The notes: generated by a model not told the origin, from the sequence alone. DNA of 64,000 nucleotides from Nostoc sp. TCL26-01 (GCF_013393945.1 NZ_CP040297.1:5587296-5651295), one strand, 5' to 3'; positions 43,158-52,451 are shown, counted from the first letter of the stretch. Made by a program: numbers and translations.

Positions 43158-44381
43158 TCAATAAACAGCAGCCAATAATTTATCGATTGCTGCTCGAAAT
43201 GCCGTAGCTGCACCAGCACTCATATCACGAGGCGCGCAAATCCGATTCCGCAAATATGCAAAAGCGATCGCCCCCACAGCAGCGAAAGTAGGATCAATAC
43301 TGCTATTTTTGCCACCAGTCCGACCACCCGGTAAAAATTCTCCATTACCATGCAGTAAATAATCAGCCAATTGTCGCAGGTGAAAATCAACAGCTTGCTT
43401 AACTGTGGTATAATCACCGTCTGCGGCTAAAGCTTGGACTCCAGAATTTTTGATAATATCGGCGATCGCTACTTCTCGATTATCACTCAATCTCTCAGCC
43501 GCCTCGGCGCGATATTGAATCTTCTCGCTATCTGCTACATCCAGAGGTAAAGGATTCCCAATCGGTTCCACACCCCATCTGCGACGCAAGAGTAAATTGT
43601 TAGTAACATTATCCGACTTCACCCGATGATAAGCCGGACGCTGATTCAGTGCTTCAAACCAAGCATTAATCCCAGGAAAGCGCGGATTTCCTTTGAGATG
43701 ATATCCCCGATACACAGGTAAATTAGCCACTAATCTATCTAGATGGGGGCTATACAGAATATCTACCAAGCTAAACGTACTAACAAAGTAGGGGCCAGGA
43801 TATTTAGCCAAAGCTTGCTCAAGTTCATCTAACTTCGCCTCAAATGCTGCTTGTAAGTTTGCCAACTCATCAGCATCTACAGTTACTTCTCTGAGAAATT
43901 TATAAGCAATCTCTCTAAACCCGTTAGTCTCAGCCTCCTCAACCAACTGTCTCGCAACCGCATTTTCCTCTGGATTTTCTGGTAATAATGCAGGATGAGG
44001 AAACCGATCTTCTAAAGCCAAGAGAATATCTTTAGATTCATATACCAACTTTCCTTCAATCTTGGCAGCCGGCACAAGGGTTGTAGGAACTAGGTCAGTG
44101 TACCATTTAGGTTTATTACTTAAATCAATAAACTCCGTTGCAAAAGGAATTTCCTTTTCTTCTAGCGCAAACCAAACTCGCTCACAAAAAGGACACCAAG
44201 AATTAGTATCTCGATAAAGCAAAACTGGCAATTCTGTGTCTGGGGGAAGTTTGTGTAAACTGCTGGGAATGGGTGCAGTAGAGGGAGACTGTCCTGGCCT
44301 CTTTACCCGACGCGCAGAGGTATGATTTCTCGCAGTTTCTAAAAGTTCTTCCCAATTTGATACTGTGTTTGGTATGGACAT
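43158..44381 (-). CDS. Glutathione S-transferase-family protein with C-terminal extension
   Basis: The 407 residues have an N-terminal thioredoxin-fold (about 50-130) with a CPFC pair (C63, C66) in SWCPFCERVW, more like a glutaredoxin-type GST than a classical Ser/Tyr GST. A helical GST C-terminal domain (about 140-260) follows, and then a further 130 residues of unknown fold. It would conjugate or reduce a substrate using glutathione; the CPFC suggests thiol-disulfide chemistry. AGGTA precedes the ATG. It lies 3 bases after the stop of the methyltransferase gene, so the two are cotranscribed. Confidence 0.85.
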   Translation of the reverse strand: MSIPNTVSNWEELLETARNHTSARRVKRPGQSPSTAPIPSSLHKLPPDTELPVLLYRDTNSWCPFCERVWFALEEKEIPFATEFIDLSNKPKWYTDLVPTTLVPAAKIEGKLVYESKDILLALEDRFPHPALLPENPEENAVARQLVEEAETNGFREIAYKFLREVTVDADELANLQAAFEAKLDELEQALAKYPGPYFVSTFSLVDILYSPHLDRLVANLPVYRGYHLKGNPRFPGINAWFEALNQRPAYHRVKSDNVTNNLLLRRRWGVEPIGNPLPLDVADSEKIQYRAEAAERLSDNREVAIADIIKNSGVQALAADGDYTTVKQAVDFHLRQLADYLLHGNGEFLPGGRTGGKNSSIDPTFAAVGAIAFAYLRNRICAPRDMSAGAATAFRAAIDKLLAAVY

Positions 44382-44384
44382 TTT

Positions 44385-45038
44385 TTACCTCGCTTTACTA
44401 GGAACGCCAGAAAACACAAATAACTGTTGTTCTTGAGGTTGGTTTACACTTTCACCCAGGTAACGATGAATACCTACAGCCATGTCTCCTGTAGCCGTGA
44501 GTTGAAAATTAATTTCCTCAAACCCAGATGCAGACAAAATTTTCCGTACATTGTCAGAGTAGGGAATACCGTTAGAGTGTCCGCGAGTCCAGATAACAAA
44601 AGCACCCGGTTTACTCAGAAAACTCAAGTTATTGATTAAGCGATCGAGTTCTTCATTCACAACATGGCCCAAAACACCACAGACAATCACAATATCTGCG
44701 GGTACTGCACCTACGTAGTTAGTAGCAAGAGTTGCATCATCATTAATAAACTCAATTTGTTTACCTAAACCCAATGATTCTATAGTTGCCCGTCCACGTT
44801 CAACTAACTGAGGGTTGAGTTCCACTAGTCGTGCGTATACATCATTGATTCGGGGGTGATTTTGTAAAACTCCTAGTAAATCTCGCCCATCACCTGCACA
44901 AACGCTGACTATTCGGATAGTTCCATCTGGTAACGCATTCAAGCTATCAGCAATATATTCCCGCACGATTTCTAGACGCTGCTGCAATACTGGTTCAGTG
45001 TCGTAGAGGTCGTGCCATTCATACCAATCTTTTGGCAT
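44385..45038 (-). CDS. Class I SAM-dependent methyltransferase
   Basis: The 217-residue Rossmann methyltransferase has the SAM motif VSVCAGDGRDLLGVL (about 45-59), an acidic strand ARLVELNPQLV and INDDATLA, and VIVCGVLGHV for motif III. Such proteins appear with GST or dioxygenase genes; the substrate is not predictable. It is the first gene of an operon with the GST gene, 3 bases apart. Its 5' end and promoter region (44935-45150) are repeated in direct orientation at 45857-46070, on the far side of the toxin-antitoxin pair. Confidence 0.8.
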   Translation of the reverse strand: MPKDWYEWHDLYDTEPVLQQRLEIVREYIADSLNALPDGTIRIVSVCAGDGRDLLGVLQNHPRINDVYARLVELNPQLVERGRATIESLGLGKQIEFINDDATLATNYVGAVPADIVIVCGVLGHVVNEELDRLINNLSFLSKPGAFVIWTRGHSNGIPYSDNVRKILSASGFEEINFQLTATGDMAVGIHRYLGESVNQPQEQQLFVFSGVPSKAR

Positions 45039-45150
45039 AGGACGCGATTCCCGTTTGATGCACTCTGTTTACCATAAAACTACTGTTAGTTTATCGATTA
45101 ACCGTAGTTTACAGATGAAAGCAGCGTATCACAAAAATTCGTTTAAAATC
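44935..45150. repeat. Direct repeat, copy 1 (methyltransferase 5' end and promoter)
   Basis: This copy covers the N-terminal coding part and upstream region of the methyltransferase gene. Copy 2 lies 922 bases downstream at 45857-46070. The two differ at scattered positions but align over more than 200 bases with few gaps. Confidence 0.8.
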
Positions 45151-45184
45151 AAGTCTTATTAGGAAGGCTCCTAGCCTATTTCGT

Positions 45185-45658
45185 ATGAGTGAAACTGTCT
45201 ACATCGAAACTAGTATTTTGGGCTACCTTACAGCCAGATCAACCAGAAATCTGATTTTGGCAGCAAACATAGAGATCACAAGAGAGTGGTGGGAGTTTCG
45301 CCGAAGTGCATTCACGCTCTACATTTCACAAGTTGTTTTAGATGAGGTGGCACGGGGAGACTCCGAGATTGCCGTTAAGCGTCTGGAGATTCTCAACGGA
45401 ATGCCGTTAGTAGAACTCAATCAGGCTGTAAAAAACTTGTCAGCAGAATTTCTCACACGCAGCAATCTTCCTGCCAAAGCCTCAGATGATGCAGTTCATA
45501 TTGCGGCAGCAACCGTTCATCAGCTGGATTACCTGCTAACGTGGAATTGTAAGCATATAGCAAATGCTCAAATTCAAAGAAAACTTGCAGAAATCAGTCT
45601 TGATTTTGGATATCAGTTACCCGTAATTTGCACCCCCTACGAACTATTAGGAGATTAA
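45185..45658 (+). CDS. PIN-domain ribonuclease toxin (VapC-like)
   Basis: The 157 residues form a PIN domain: the first acidic motif is in VYIETSILGYLTAR, the second is YISQVVLDEVARGD, and the third cluster is ASDDAVHIAAATVHQLDYL, then LLTWNCKHIAN. These acidic residues bind Mg and cut RNA, usually tRNA. It is directly followed, 3 bases away, by the small antitoxin-like gene. The pair lies exactly between two copies of a methyltransferase 5'-end repeat, so it was probably inserted or captured. Toxin-first order is less common than antitoxin-first. Confidence 0.85.
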   Translation: MSETVYIETSILGYLTARSTRNLILAANIEITREWWEFRRSAFTLYISQVVLDEVARGDSEIAVKRLEILNGMPLVELNQAVKNLSAEFLTRSNLPAKASDDAVHIAAATVHQLDYLLTWNCKHIANAQIQRKLAEISLDFGYQLPVICTPYELLGD

Positions 45659-45661
45659 GCA

Positions 45662-45856
45662 ATGTGGCAGGATGAGATTCTAGATGAAATTCATCAGATT
45701 CGTGAAGAACACGCCAAGTCTTTTAACTACGACTTGGACGCGATGTTTGCAGATTGGCAAAAGAAGCAAGCCGAAAGTGGAAGAGAAGTTGTCAATTTAT
45801 CAGTAAAGCATGGTACAGCGACACGTTGGAGCGCACGCAAGGGAGATCCTGGTTAG
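45662..45856 (+). CDS. Antitoxin-like partner of the PIN toxin
   Basis: The 64 residues have an N-terminal helical IREEHAKSFNYDLDAMFADW segment and a basic C-terminus, a pattern seen in small antitoxins paired with this PIN subfamily. It lies 3 bases after the toxin gene, which supports translational linkage. The stop codon is the last base before direct-repeat copy 2. There is no clear DNA-binding motif. Confidence 0.75.
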   Translation: MWQDEILDEIHQIREEHAKSFNYDLDAMFADWQKKQAESGREVVNLSVKHGTATRWSARKGDPG

Positions 45857-46070
45857 GCATTCAAGCTATAAGCAATATATTATTGCACTATTTCTAAACG
45901 CTGCTGTAATACTGGCTCAGTGTTGTAGAGGTCGTGCCATTCATACCAATCTTTTGGCATAAGGGGTAATTTCCGTTTGATGCACATTGTGTAGATATAA
46001 ACTACGGTTAAATTATCAAGTAACTGTAGTTTACTGATAAAGGCAGAGTATCACAGATGTGAATAGAAAA
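45857..46070. repeat. Direct repeat, copy 2 (fragment of methyltransferase 5' end)
   Basis: It matches 44935-45150 in direct orientation, including the reversed start codon at 45958-45960 and the conserved MPKDWYEWHDLY-coding segment. It is a truncated pseudocopy of the methyltransferase gene. It starts right at the antitoxin stop. The rest of the gap to 46271 is AT-rich with no gene. Confidence 0.75.
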
Positions 46071-46271
46071 TCAAGGAATATTCTCTATAAACAATTTTTA
46101 GTAGCTGATTATACAGAATTGTTTTGTATAATAGGTACTCAGGCTATTAAGCTACTTGTAGAACTATTCTCTCAAATATGCTGCCTCAGCGTTTAGCTTT
46201 AAGAAATTAAGTGCTATGTTAAGTTATTGAATTACACTACAAATGTAGTATACAGTCACATAAGCTATTCT

Positions 46272-47612
46272 ATGTTTACACGTTTTGAAAGAATACCTGG
46301 ACGCTTATCAGAACTGAAAAAGTGTTTCTACTGTGGAAACTCTCTGCCAGCAAATAGTAAGGAGCATATTTTTAACTCGTCTTGGGGTGGTTCACACAAG
46401 ACAGGGAATTTAATCTGTGATCAGTGCAACAGTAACTTCTCAAGTCAAACAGATGTAGCTTTTGCTGTATATGTACAAGCGGTAATGAACTCTTGGTCTT
46501 TTAAGGGAGAACGTCATAAAGAAGTACCGAGGATTTTTTTGGAAAATGAGTATTTTTTAGATCAAGGAGCAAAGCTAAAACTTAAACAGCCTCTTGTTAA
46601 AGACGAAATCTTACCTGACGGGCGCATTAAATCAAATCTTGCTTTCAATTCTAAAAGTGAAGCCAAACGTTGGATAGAAAGCGGTGGTATGGCTGAGTGG
46701 CTGAGAAGAGATCCTTCCATTCAAGAGAAAGAACACTTGAAGAAAATAATTATAGAGGCAAAGCCAGATATAACGGAAGCAAAACCTCAGTCAGCCTCTT
46801 TTCAACTAAATCTTAGTGAGCAATATCGCTCTTCAGCACACACAATTCTCAAATGTCTTGGCTTCTTCTTGCCTGAATGGGTTTGTACCGACTCGACTAA
46901 GCAAATCCGAGATTTTGTTAGGTACAATCAAGGAGACTGGCGATTTTTTGCAGTTCATAGTGAACAACTAATTTCAATAGCTGAACAAGCGGCAAGCCTT
47001 ATAGGTTTGGGAGTTCACCATAATTCTGTAGAGATATACTGGAATTCCTCAACAAAAATGGTAGTTGGAGTGTTATCTATCCTTAATCGCGTTAAGAGGT
47101 CTGTTGTTATTTCTAAAAATTATTCTGGAGCAGATGCTATCCTTTATGTTTTTGAAGATACCTATGGTTCTAAAAAGCCACCTCAAGCAGTATTTACCGA
47201 GTTTGATTCAACTCAACTCACTGTACCTTTGCTAAATTTTCAATATTTTTCATTTCCTCATAAGATATTTGAATATTTTAGGAATGAGCTTGTCGGATTA
47301 ATGGAGTTTTACTATCCAGTTGACGCAATCACAGCCCGTTTATTCAAAGGAATAGAAACGATTAATCAGAAAAACCTAAGCCTTGAGCAAACAACTTTAG
47401 AGGAATACTTGAGTTTATTTTTGACCTTTTTCTCAGATGTAAGTAAAGTAACAGGTACTTCTGTAGACTTGGCTAAAGTACGTTCTAAGCTCCTTGAGTA
47501 TGGGTTTGCTATTTTGGTTAGCCAGTATAGTGGAAAATTATATACTGATCCAGATATTGAAGCTCTAATGAAGTTAGCATTTGACCGAACCTTGAGAGAC
47601 TTGAAGATTTAA
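46272..47612 (+). CDS. HNH-endonuclease-like protein
   Basis: About 446 residues. The first 60 residues hold an HNH-like zinc site: C-x2-C in CFYCGNSLP, then KEHIFNSSWGG, and a second C-x2-C in CDQCNSNFS. The rest is a long helical and beta domain that I do not recognise; it could be a specificity or effector module. The in-frame TTG at 46227 is less likely than the ATG at 46272. It lies in the accessory island between the toxin-antitoxin pair and an orphan antitoxin-like gene. A defence or mobile-element role is possible but unproven. Confidence 0.7.
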   Translation: MFTRFERIPGRLSELKKCFYCGNSLPANSKEHIFNSSWGGSHKTGNLICDQCNSNFSSQTDVAFAVYVQAVMNSWSFKGERHKEVPRIFLENEYFLDQGAKLKLKQPLVKDEILPDGRIKSNLAFNSKSEAKRWIESGGMAEWLRRDPSIQEKEHLKKIIIEAKPDITEAKPQSASFQLNLSEQYRSSAHTILKCLGFFLPEWVCTDSTKQIRDFVRYNQGDWRFFAVHSEQLISIAEQAASLIGLGVHHNSVEIYWNSSTKMVVGVLSILNRVKRSVVISKNYSGADAILYVFEDTYGSKKPPQAVFTEFDSTQLTVPLLNFQYFSFPHKIFEYFRNELVGLMEFYYPVDAITARLFKGIETINQKNLSLEQTTLEEYLSLFLTFFSDVSKVTGTSVDLAKVRSKLLEYGFAILVSQYSGKLYTDPDIEALMKLAFDRTLRDLKI

Positions 47613-47724
47613 AGTGTTTTACGCAGCTTAACAATCCCAATGTAGTGGACTGATGAAGATATAAGCTTGAGGATTGTAAAATTAAGAGGTCGATAATATC
47701 AGCAATCGATATAGTGATGTACTG

Positions 47725-47967
47725 ATGACATATCCAGAAATACGCCAAAAAATTGAAGACCAACTAGCTCAACTACCACCTGATCAGCTGTCCTTGGTTA
47801 GTGATTTTTTAGATGCTTTACAAACCAGAGGGAATAAAAGCGATCGCTCACTTTGTCGGTTAGCGCCAATTAAACGAGGAAGTAAAGCCGTAGATTTATT
47901 GAAGTTTGCCGGAACATGGCAAGGCGACGATTTAGAAGAATGCCTGCAATTTGTTCGTGAAACATAG
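47725..47967 (+). CDS. Antitoxin-like small protein (orphan)
   Basis: The 80 residues start MTYPEIRQKIEDQLAQLPPD and continue LSLVSDFLDALQTR, the helical N-terminus typical of DUF2281-like and related cyanobacterial antitoxins, with a basic middle and the acidic end of a toxin-binding tail (WQGDDLEECLQFVRET). The usual toxin gene is not found downstream: the next gene is xisH, 65 bases away. So it is an orphan antitoxin or a solo regulator. Confidence 0.6.
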   Translation: MTYPEIRQKIEDQLAQLPPDQLSLVSDFLDALQTRGNKSDRSLCRLAPIKRGSKAVDLLKFAGTWQGDDLEECLQFVRET

Positions 47968-48032
47968 TAGCCTAAGAGCAATAGAATATAAAATTTAAGC
48001 AGCAGCTTCCAACTTCTAGTGACTTATCTGTC

Positions 48033-48449
48033 ATGCCTGCAAAAGATGCGTTTCATGAGCTTGTTAAAATCGCCCTTGAGAATGAGGGGTGGACAATTAC
48101 TCATGATCCGTACCATATCGATCTAGGATTTGTTGATTTTTATATCGATTTAGGTGCAGAGAGGTTAATTGCAGCAACGAGAGACGGTGAGAAAATTGCT
48201 GTAGAAATCAAAACTTTCCTCGCGGCTTCAACAATTTCTGAGTTTCATATTGCAATTGGACAATTTATTAACTATCGTATTGCCCTGGAGGAAGAAGAGG
48301 CAGATAGACGATTGTACTTAGCAGTTCCATTAGATATTTACAAGCGTTTCTTCAAGTATCCATTTATTCAAACTGTGATTCGCCGCAACCAAATTCCGTT
48401 ATTAGTGTACGACATAAAAAAACAGGAAGTTGCTCAATGGATAAGTTAG
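48033..48449 (+). CDS. xisH: XisH-family protein
   Basis: The 138 residues start MPAKDAFHELVKIALENEGW, with the conserved THDPYHIDLG and AVEIKTF (restriction-endonuclease-like fold) and the IAIGQFINYR segment. In Anabaena XisH and XisI were described as factors controlling excision of the fdxN element during heterocyst formation; most genomic copies, like this one, have no such element nearby. The end overlaps xisI by 13 bases, which indicates coupled translation. Confidence 0.92.
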   Translation: MPAKDAFHELVKIALENEGWTITHDPYHIDLGFVDFYIDLGAERLIAATRDGEKIAVEIKTFLAASTISEFHIAIGQFINYRIALEEEEADRRLYLAVPLDIYKRFFKYPFIQTVIRRNQIPLLVYDIKKQEVAQWIS

Positions 48450-48775
48450 ATTGGTATCGTCAATTAATTCAAGAGTTACTAATAGAGAGAGCAAAATTGC
48501 GCTCTCCCAGCGATCCGATTAAAAGTCAGACAATTTTTGATCGAGAGTGCGATCGCTATCAACTTGTAAATCTGGGATGGAAAGACAGCAGTACCCGCAT
48601 CTATGGCTGTGTGCTTCATGTTGATATTATCGATGGGAAAATTTGGGTGCAACATGATGGAACTGAAGACGCAATTGCAGATCAGTTAGCAGCTAAGGGA
48701 GTGCCAAAGCAGGACATTGTTTTAGCGTATCATGCACCTCATGTCCGACAGTACACAGAGTTTGCTGTAGGTTGA
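48437..48775 (+). CDS. xisI: XisI-family protein
   Basis: The 112 residues start MDKLDWYRQLIQELLIERAK and include IFDRECDRYQLVNLGWKD and GCVLHVDIIDGKIWVQHDGTE. This is the standard partner of XisH, with which it overlaps by 13 bases. The C-terminal HAPHVRQYTEFAVG is the family end. Role outside fdxN excision is unknown. Confidence 0.92.
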   Translation: MDKLDWYRQLIQELLIERAKLRSPSDPIKSQTIFDRECDRYQLVNLGWKDSSTRIYGCVLHVDIIDGKIWVQHDGTEDAIADQLAAKGVPKQDIVLAYHAPHVRQYTEFAVG

Positions 48776-48798
48776 TGCAGCAGTGTAAAAATGGTTAT

Positions 48799-48829
48799 GG
48801 AGAATTCGCCAAGTTTTAGCGAATTCTCC
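48799..48829. terminator. Perfect 11-bp inverted repeat after xisI
   Basis: GGAGAATTCGC pairs with GCGAATTCTCC across a 9-base loop, 23 bases after the xisI stop and between convergent genes. It is likely a terminator or mRNA-stabilising hairpin although no T-run follows. Confidence 0.5.
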
Positions 48830-48932
48830 TACAAATGCACGAGTTTCCTTGCTCAATATAGGTAGCGATCGCATCAAGCAAAACAGCGAGATATAAAATA
48901 GGGTTGCTAAATTATTTGCTAATTCCTGGGAT

Positions 48933-50744
48933 TTAGACAGTCACTCTTGTACCGTCAAATTTGGTGAAGGTAAAACCGCTAAATCGCTCGTTGTATCCCA
49001 GTCTTTCATCTCTGAGAATACTAATAGCAACTTCCTCACCTAACGCCAAGCCAGCTGCACCATCGGAACGCCAATGGATACCACCATGACCACGACCGAT
49101 ATAATAGTTGGTTGCCAGCTTATTCAACTCACCACCGACTGTCAAAACCGCGCCACTGTAGGGAAGTAGTTTGGTGGGGTCATTGGGATCAGGCTCTACA
49201 GGATTGGGAATGACAAAATTCTCATTAAAAAAGGCTTTCAACAACGTAGCTTGTACACCTGCAATCGAAGCAGCACCACCAGTGTAAGAAGAGTGCAATG
49301 GTGCGCCTTCTGGATAAGCATGGGGTAACAAATAAGTACCAAAAGTGCTAAAGGTGCGAGCTAAGGCTGTGGAATTGAAGACTTGGGAATTAATCGGATA
49401 ACTAGTTCCATTGACAAGGTTGTTATAGACTAATCCACCATAAGCTTCTGGTCGTAAACGTCGATGTACATAAAACTTTTGCCAATAGGAAGCTCTGATT
49501 GCCCGTGAGGGAGCTAAGTTGAGTAAGGCTTGAAAATGTGCTGATGCAAAGGTAGCCGCAGAACCAACTTGAGTTTTGGAGTTGATATAGGGATTTCCTG
49601 GATTTAACGGTGCGCTAATGCTATTGAGAATTAACAAAGCGCCAAAGAACAAAGCCCCACCAATACGTGATAGTTCGCTCAGATCCCGAACAGTGAAAAC
49701 AAAACGGCGTGTGGGATCGAACTTAATGGACTTGCCAGAACTACCCCCATTCTGGACAGTTAGCCATTCATTGTAATTAGTGAGAAAATCATTATCCCTA
49801 CCAGCTAGAGCAGTACGAATCAAGGGTGAAATGAATTGAGTATTGTAAGGGATTTCCCGTAGCAAGAATTGGGAAATGTGGGGGCCATCTAGCACTCCTG
49901 GAGGAGTAACGTATTTTGCTGTCCTACCTGAGCGATCGCGCTGATCAACATAGATAACGCTACCACGAAATAAAGTTTGCGGAGTGACAAAACCATTCTG
50001 TTTTGGCCCTCGGAATTCTGGCAGGCTATTGAGTTCGGCGATCGCTGCGGCGACATTCGGATCTTGCTCGAATCGATTAAAAGGTACATCCCTTAATAAA
50101 GCCTGCCAGTAGAGTTCTATCGCCTCCACCGCTTGTTCTCCACTATCTAGAGTTGGTGGCGGCGGAACTGCTATCTGAGAAGCATTGATTCCTTCTAAAC
50201 TAATTGCCAACGGCCCTTGAGGATTCACTAACTTCCTTGTACCACCCAAAATAATCCTTTCGTAGTCATCTGGGTTCTGTGTTGTTAATGCCCTAGTCAA
50301 AGAATCATATGCTTGCAAATCAACTTCGCCTCTTTGATCGTGTGGCAATCCCCTCGTGTCTGTAGCTATTTTGTTGGCATAGCGTTCCTCATCGCCGTTG
50401 GTAGGATGGGGTGGGATCTCAATTTGCCGATTATTTTGCGCTGCTTGGAGACGCACTTGAAAGGCTTGCTGACGAAACTTTATATAGTTAAAATCTCGAA
50501 CACGATATCTACCCTGAGCAATTTCTCTAGCTTGTGCAATATCTCCCTGCTTGGAACCAGAGAAAGACGAACCGATGATCCCAGTCACAACGCTAGTAGC
50601 AGTAAATAAACCAGCATGACTGATAAATGAACGTCTACTAACACCGTCTTGCCCAAAAAGTCTGCCACGTCTTTTTTTACTACCACGAGATTGAGGATTT
50701 GTGGTTTCGTTCTGCTCTTGTCTATCTGCTTGAGAAGGTTGCAT
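48933..50744 (-). CDS. Vanadium-dependent haloperoxidase (PAP2 superfamily), Tat-exported
   Basis: About 603 residues from the ATG at 50744, preceded by GGAGAT; a longer ATG start at 50813 would add a hydrophobic segment. A twin-arginine signal (SRRSFISHAGLF) about 40 residues in predicts export. Vanadate-site segments: WQKFYVHRRLRPEAYG (Lys and Arg), YPEGAPLHSSYTGGAAS (catalytic His, Ser and Gly) and GRGHGGIHWRSDGAAG (Arg and vanadate-binding His). It would oxidise halide with H2O2. Bromide versus chloride cannot be read here. It is convergent with xisI and co-oriented with the SBP gene upstream. Confidence 0.9.
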   Translation of the reverse strand: MQPSQADRQEQNETTNPQSRGSKKRRGRLFGQDGVSRRSFISHAGLFTATSVVTGIIGSSFSGSKQGDIAQAREIAQGRYRVRDFNYIKFRQQAFQVRLQAAQNNRQIEIPPHPTNGDEERYANKIATDTRGLPHDQRGEVDLQAYDSLTRALTTQNPDDYERIILGGTRKLVNPQGPLAISLEGINASQIAVPPPPTLDSGEQAVEAIELYWQALLRDVPFNRFEQDPNVAAAIAELNSLPEFRGPKQNGFVTPQTLFRGSVIYVDQRDRSGRTAKYVTPPGVLDGPHISQFLLREIPYNTQFISPLIRTALAGRDNDFLTNYNEWLTVQNGGSSGKSIKFDPTRRFVFTVRDLSELSRIGGALFFGALLILNSISAPLNPGNPYINSKTQVGSAATFASAHFQALLNLAPSRAIRASYWQKFYVHRRLRPEAYGGLVYNNLVNGTSYPINSQVFNSTALARTFSTFGTYLLPHAYPEGAPLHSSYTGGAASIAGVQATLLKAFFNENFVIPNPVEPDPNDPTKLLPYSGAVLTVGGELNKLATNYYIGRGHGGIHWRSDGAAGLALGEEVAISILRDERLGYNERFSGFTFTKFDGTRVTV

Positions 50745-50938
50745 AATATAAATCTCCATTGTTAGAAAATAAAGACACAAACTAATACCAAGTAAAGGTA
50801 GTTTTAACATCACAAAACTTGCCCAATACTTGAATTTTCACTATGTCTGGTCAAGAAAGATAGCTAAAAAAGATTTGTAACCCAAGGGTTACAAACTAAG
50901 CAAGCCGCCAAGAAAGTTAAAAATCACCTTTAATTTCA

Positions 50939-51982
50939 TCATTTGAGGCGCTTGGGTGTAATTGCTGCTGATAATTGAGGAGGTAGTAGTGCATCTTGAA
51001 TGTTTATTTTGCGGGGAATGATTTTTTCTTGAAAGTAAAAATCAGCTACCCGTTGTTGTTCAGCAATAATCGCAGGTGAGAGTCTTCTTAAGCGATAAGT
51101 ACGTCGGCGTGCTACCTTTTCTAAAACTGCTACTTCCAATTTCAGTTCCGGTGCAAAAGCCTTGGCAACTTCGGTGGGATTTTTTTCTGCCCATTCACCT
51201 ACCTTATCTGCTTCTTCTAAAAACACCCTTACCAATTCCGGATTTTGCGTGGCAAATGTACGTCTGCCGAGATAAAATCCACCCAATGTGTTAATTTTAG
51301 CTGCATTCCGCAAATTGCGAATTGGGATAATTTTTTCCACCAAAGCTAAGAATGGGTCACTAGCTACCCAAACCTCCACTTTGTTTTGAATGAAAGCATC
51401 ACGTGCTTCCGATGGAGTCAAACCAACAATTTGCACATCACTAATTTTTAAGCCTACTTCTTGCAAAGCTTTTGCTAGTAAATAATGTGCATTTGATCCC
51501 CTCTGAAAAGCCACTTTTTTCCCTTTAATATCAGCTACTTTTTTAATCGGAGAATCAGCTCTGACTACAATACCTTGGTTTTGACCGCGACTAGGAGTGC
51601 GTCCAGCAATATAAATAACTTCTGTGATGCCTGCGGCTTGGGAAAATATTGGCGGTGTTTCTCCCACATTACCAATATCAACTCTACCTGCGTTCATTGC
51701 TTCTATCAACTGCGGCCCGGCTGGGAATGGCCCTACCCAATTCACTTTGACACCCAAAGCTTTAAACCTTGGCTCTACAACTTTTCTGACTTTGACAATA
51801 TCACCAGAAGTTTGATAAGCCAGGTTGATTTCTTTGGCAACAAATCCTCGTCGGGTTTGGGCTTGGGTATTTTGTAATAAACCACCTACCAAGGGTGTTG
51901 ATAGCGCAAATAATCCTAATGCTGAGTACTGTACAAGCTGTTTAAAGAATTTACGCCGTTGATAAACAAATGGTGTGTTCAT
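50939..51982 (-). CDS. Sulfonate/taurine-type ABC substrate-binding protein (SsuA-like)
   Basis: The 347 residues begin with an N-terminal export signal (MNTPFVYQRRKFFKQ, then hydrophobic to about 35) and are a family 2 periplasmic binding protein. Segments: PAGPQLIEAMNAGRVDIGNVGETPPIFSQAAG (ligand-cleft entrance), KVADIKGKKVAFQRGSNAHYLL and WVASDPFLALVEK. The closest known role is binding aliphatic sulfonates or sulfate esters. No ssuB or ssuC homolog lies nearby. An inverted repeat with a HIP1 site lies 36 bases upstream (52018-52040). Together with the SBP at 55269 and the sulfatase it fits an organosulfur locus. Confidence 0.85.
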   Translation of the reverse strand: MNTPFVYQRRKFFKQLVQYSALGLFALSTPLVGGLLQNTQAQTRRGFVAKEINLAYQTSGDIVKVRKVVEPRFKALGVKVNWVGPFPAGPQLIEAMNAGRVDIGNVGETPPIFSQAAGITEVIYIAGRTPSRGQNQGIVVRADSPIKKVADIKGKKVAFQRGSNAHYLLAKALQEVGLKISDVQIVGLTPSEARDAFIQNKVEVWVASDPFLALVEKIIPIRNLRNAAKINTLGGFYLGRRTFATQNPELVRVFLEEADKVGEWAEKNPTEVAKAFAPELKLEVAVLEKVARRRTYRLRRLSPAIIAEQQRVADFYFQEKIIPRKINIQDALLPPQLSAAITPKRLK

Positions 51983-52451
51983 TGCAAGAGTATATATTTT
52001 TGACGTAACGAGTGAGTCTCCTAGCCGCGATCGCTAGGAGTTACAAAATGCCAAATTTGCTCTACCAATTACTAATATGCTCAGGCATAATCGCTGCATA
52101 TTGTTGAGAATTAAGCCTCGCTTATAGGTAATAAGAAAGAAGTTCTCTGACTTGTACTGAGTTTTTATATGCAAGCGCAAGCTACGCTAACAAAAATCAA
52201 ATACGAGTCTCATTGAATGATTACGTGTCTGCTAACAAATGTTAACTACTATAAGTTTATCGACTTACAGTATTTTATTGAAATAGACTCTCTCATAAAC
52301 AACTATAAAAATCAAGTAGGAGTGATACTAATTCTTGTGATGTTATGTGCTACGAGACTAGTATTTGATTTTTGAAATTACTCGTCCAACAAACCTGGAA
52401 CAACAATAAGCCGCTTGGCAACAACAGCGTCACGAATCAGGGGTGTAATAC

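Noticed and set aside
48033..48775. An excisable fdxN-type element at xisH/xisI
   Set aside because: xisH and xisI alone do not show an element; no recombinase gene (xisF) and no att-like direct repeats were seen near them.
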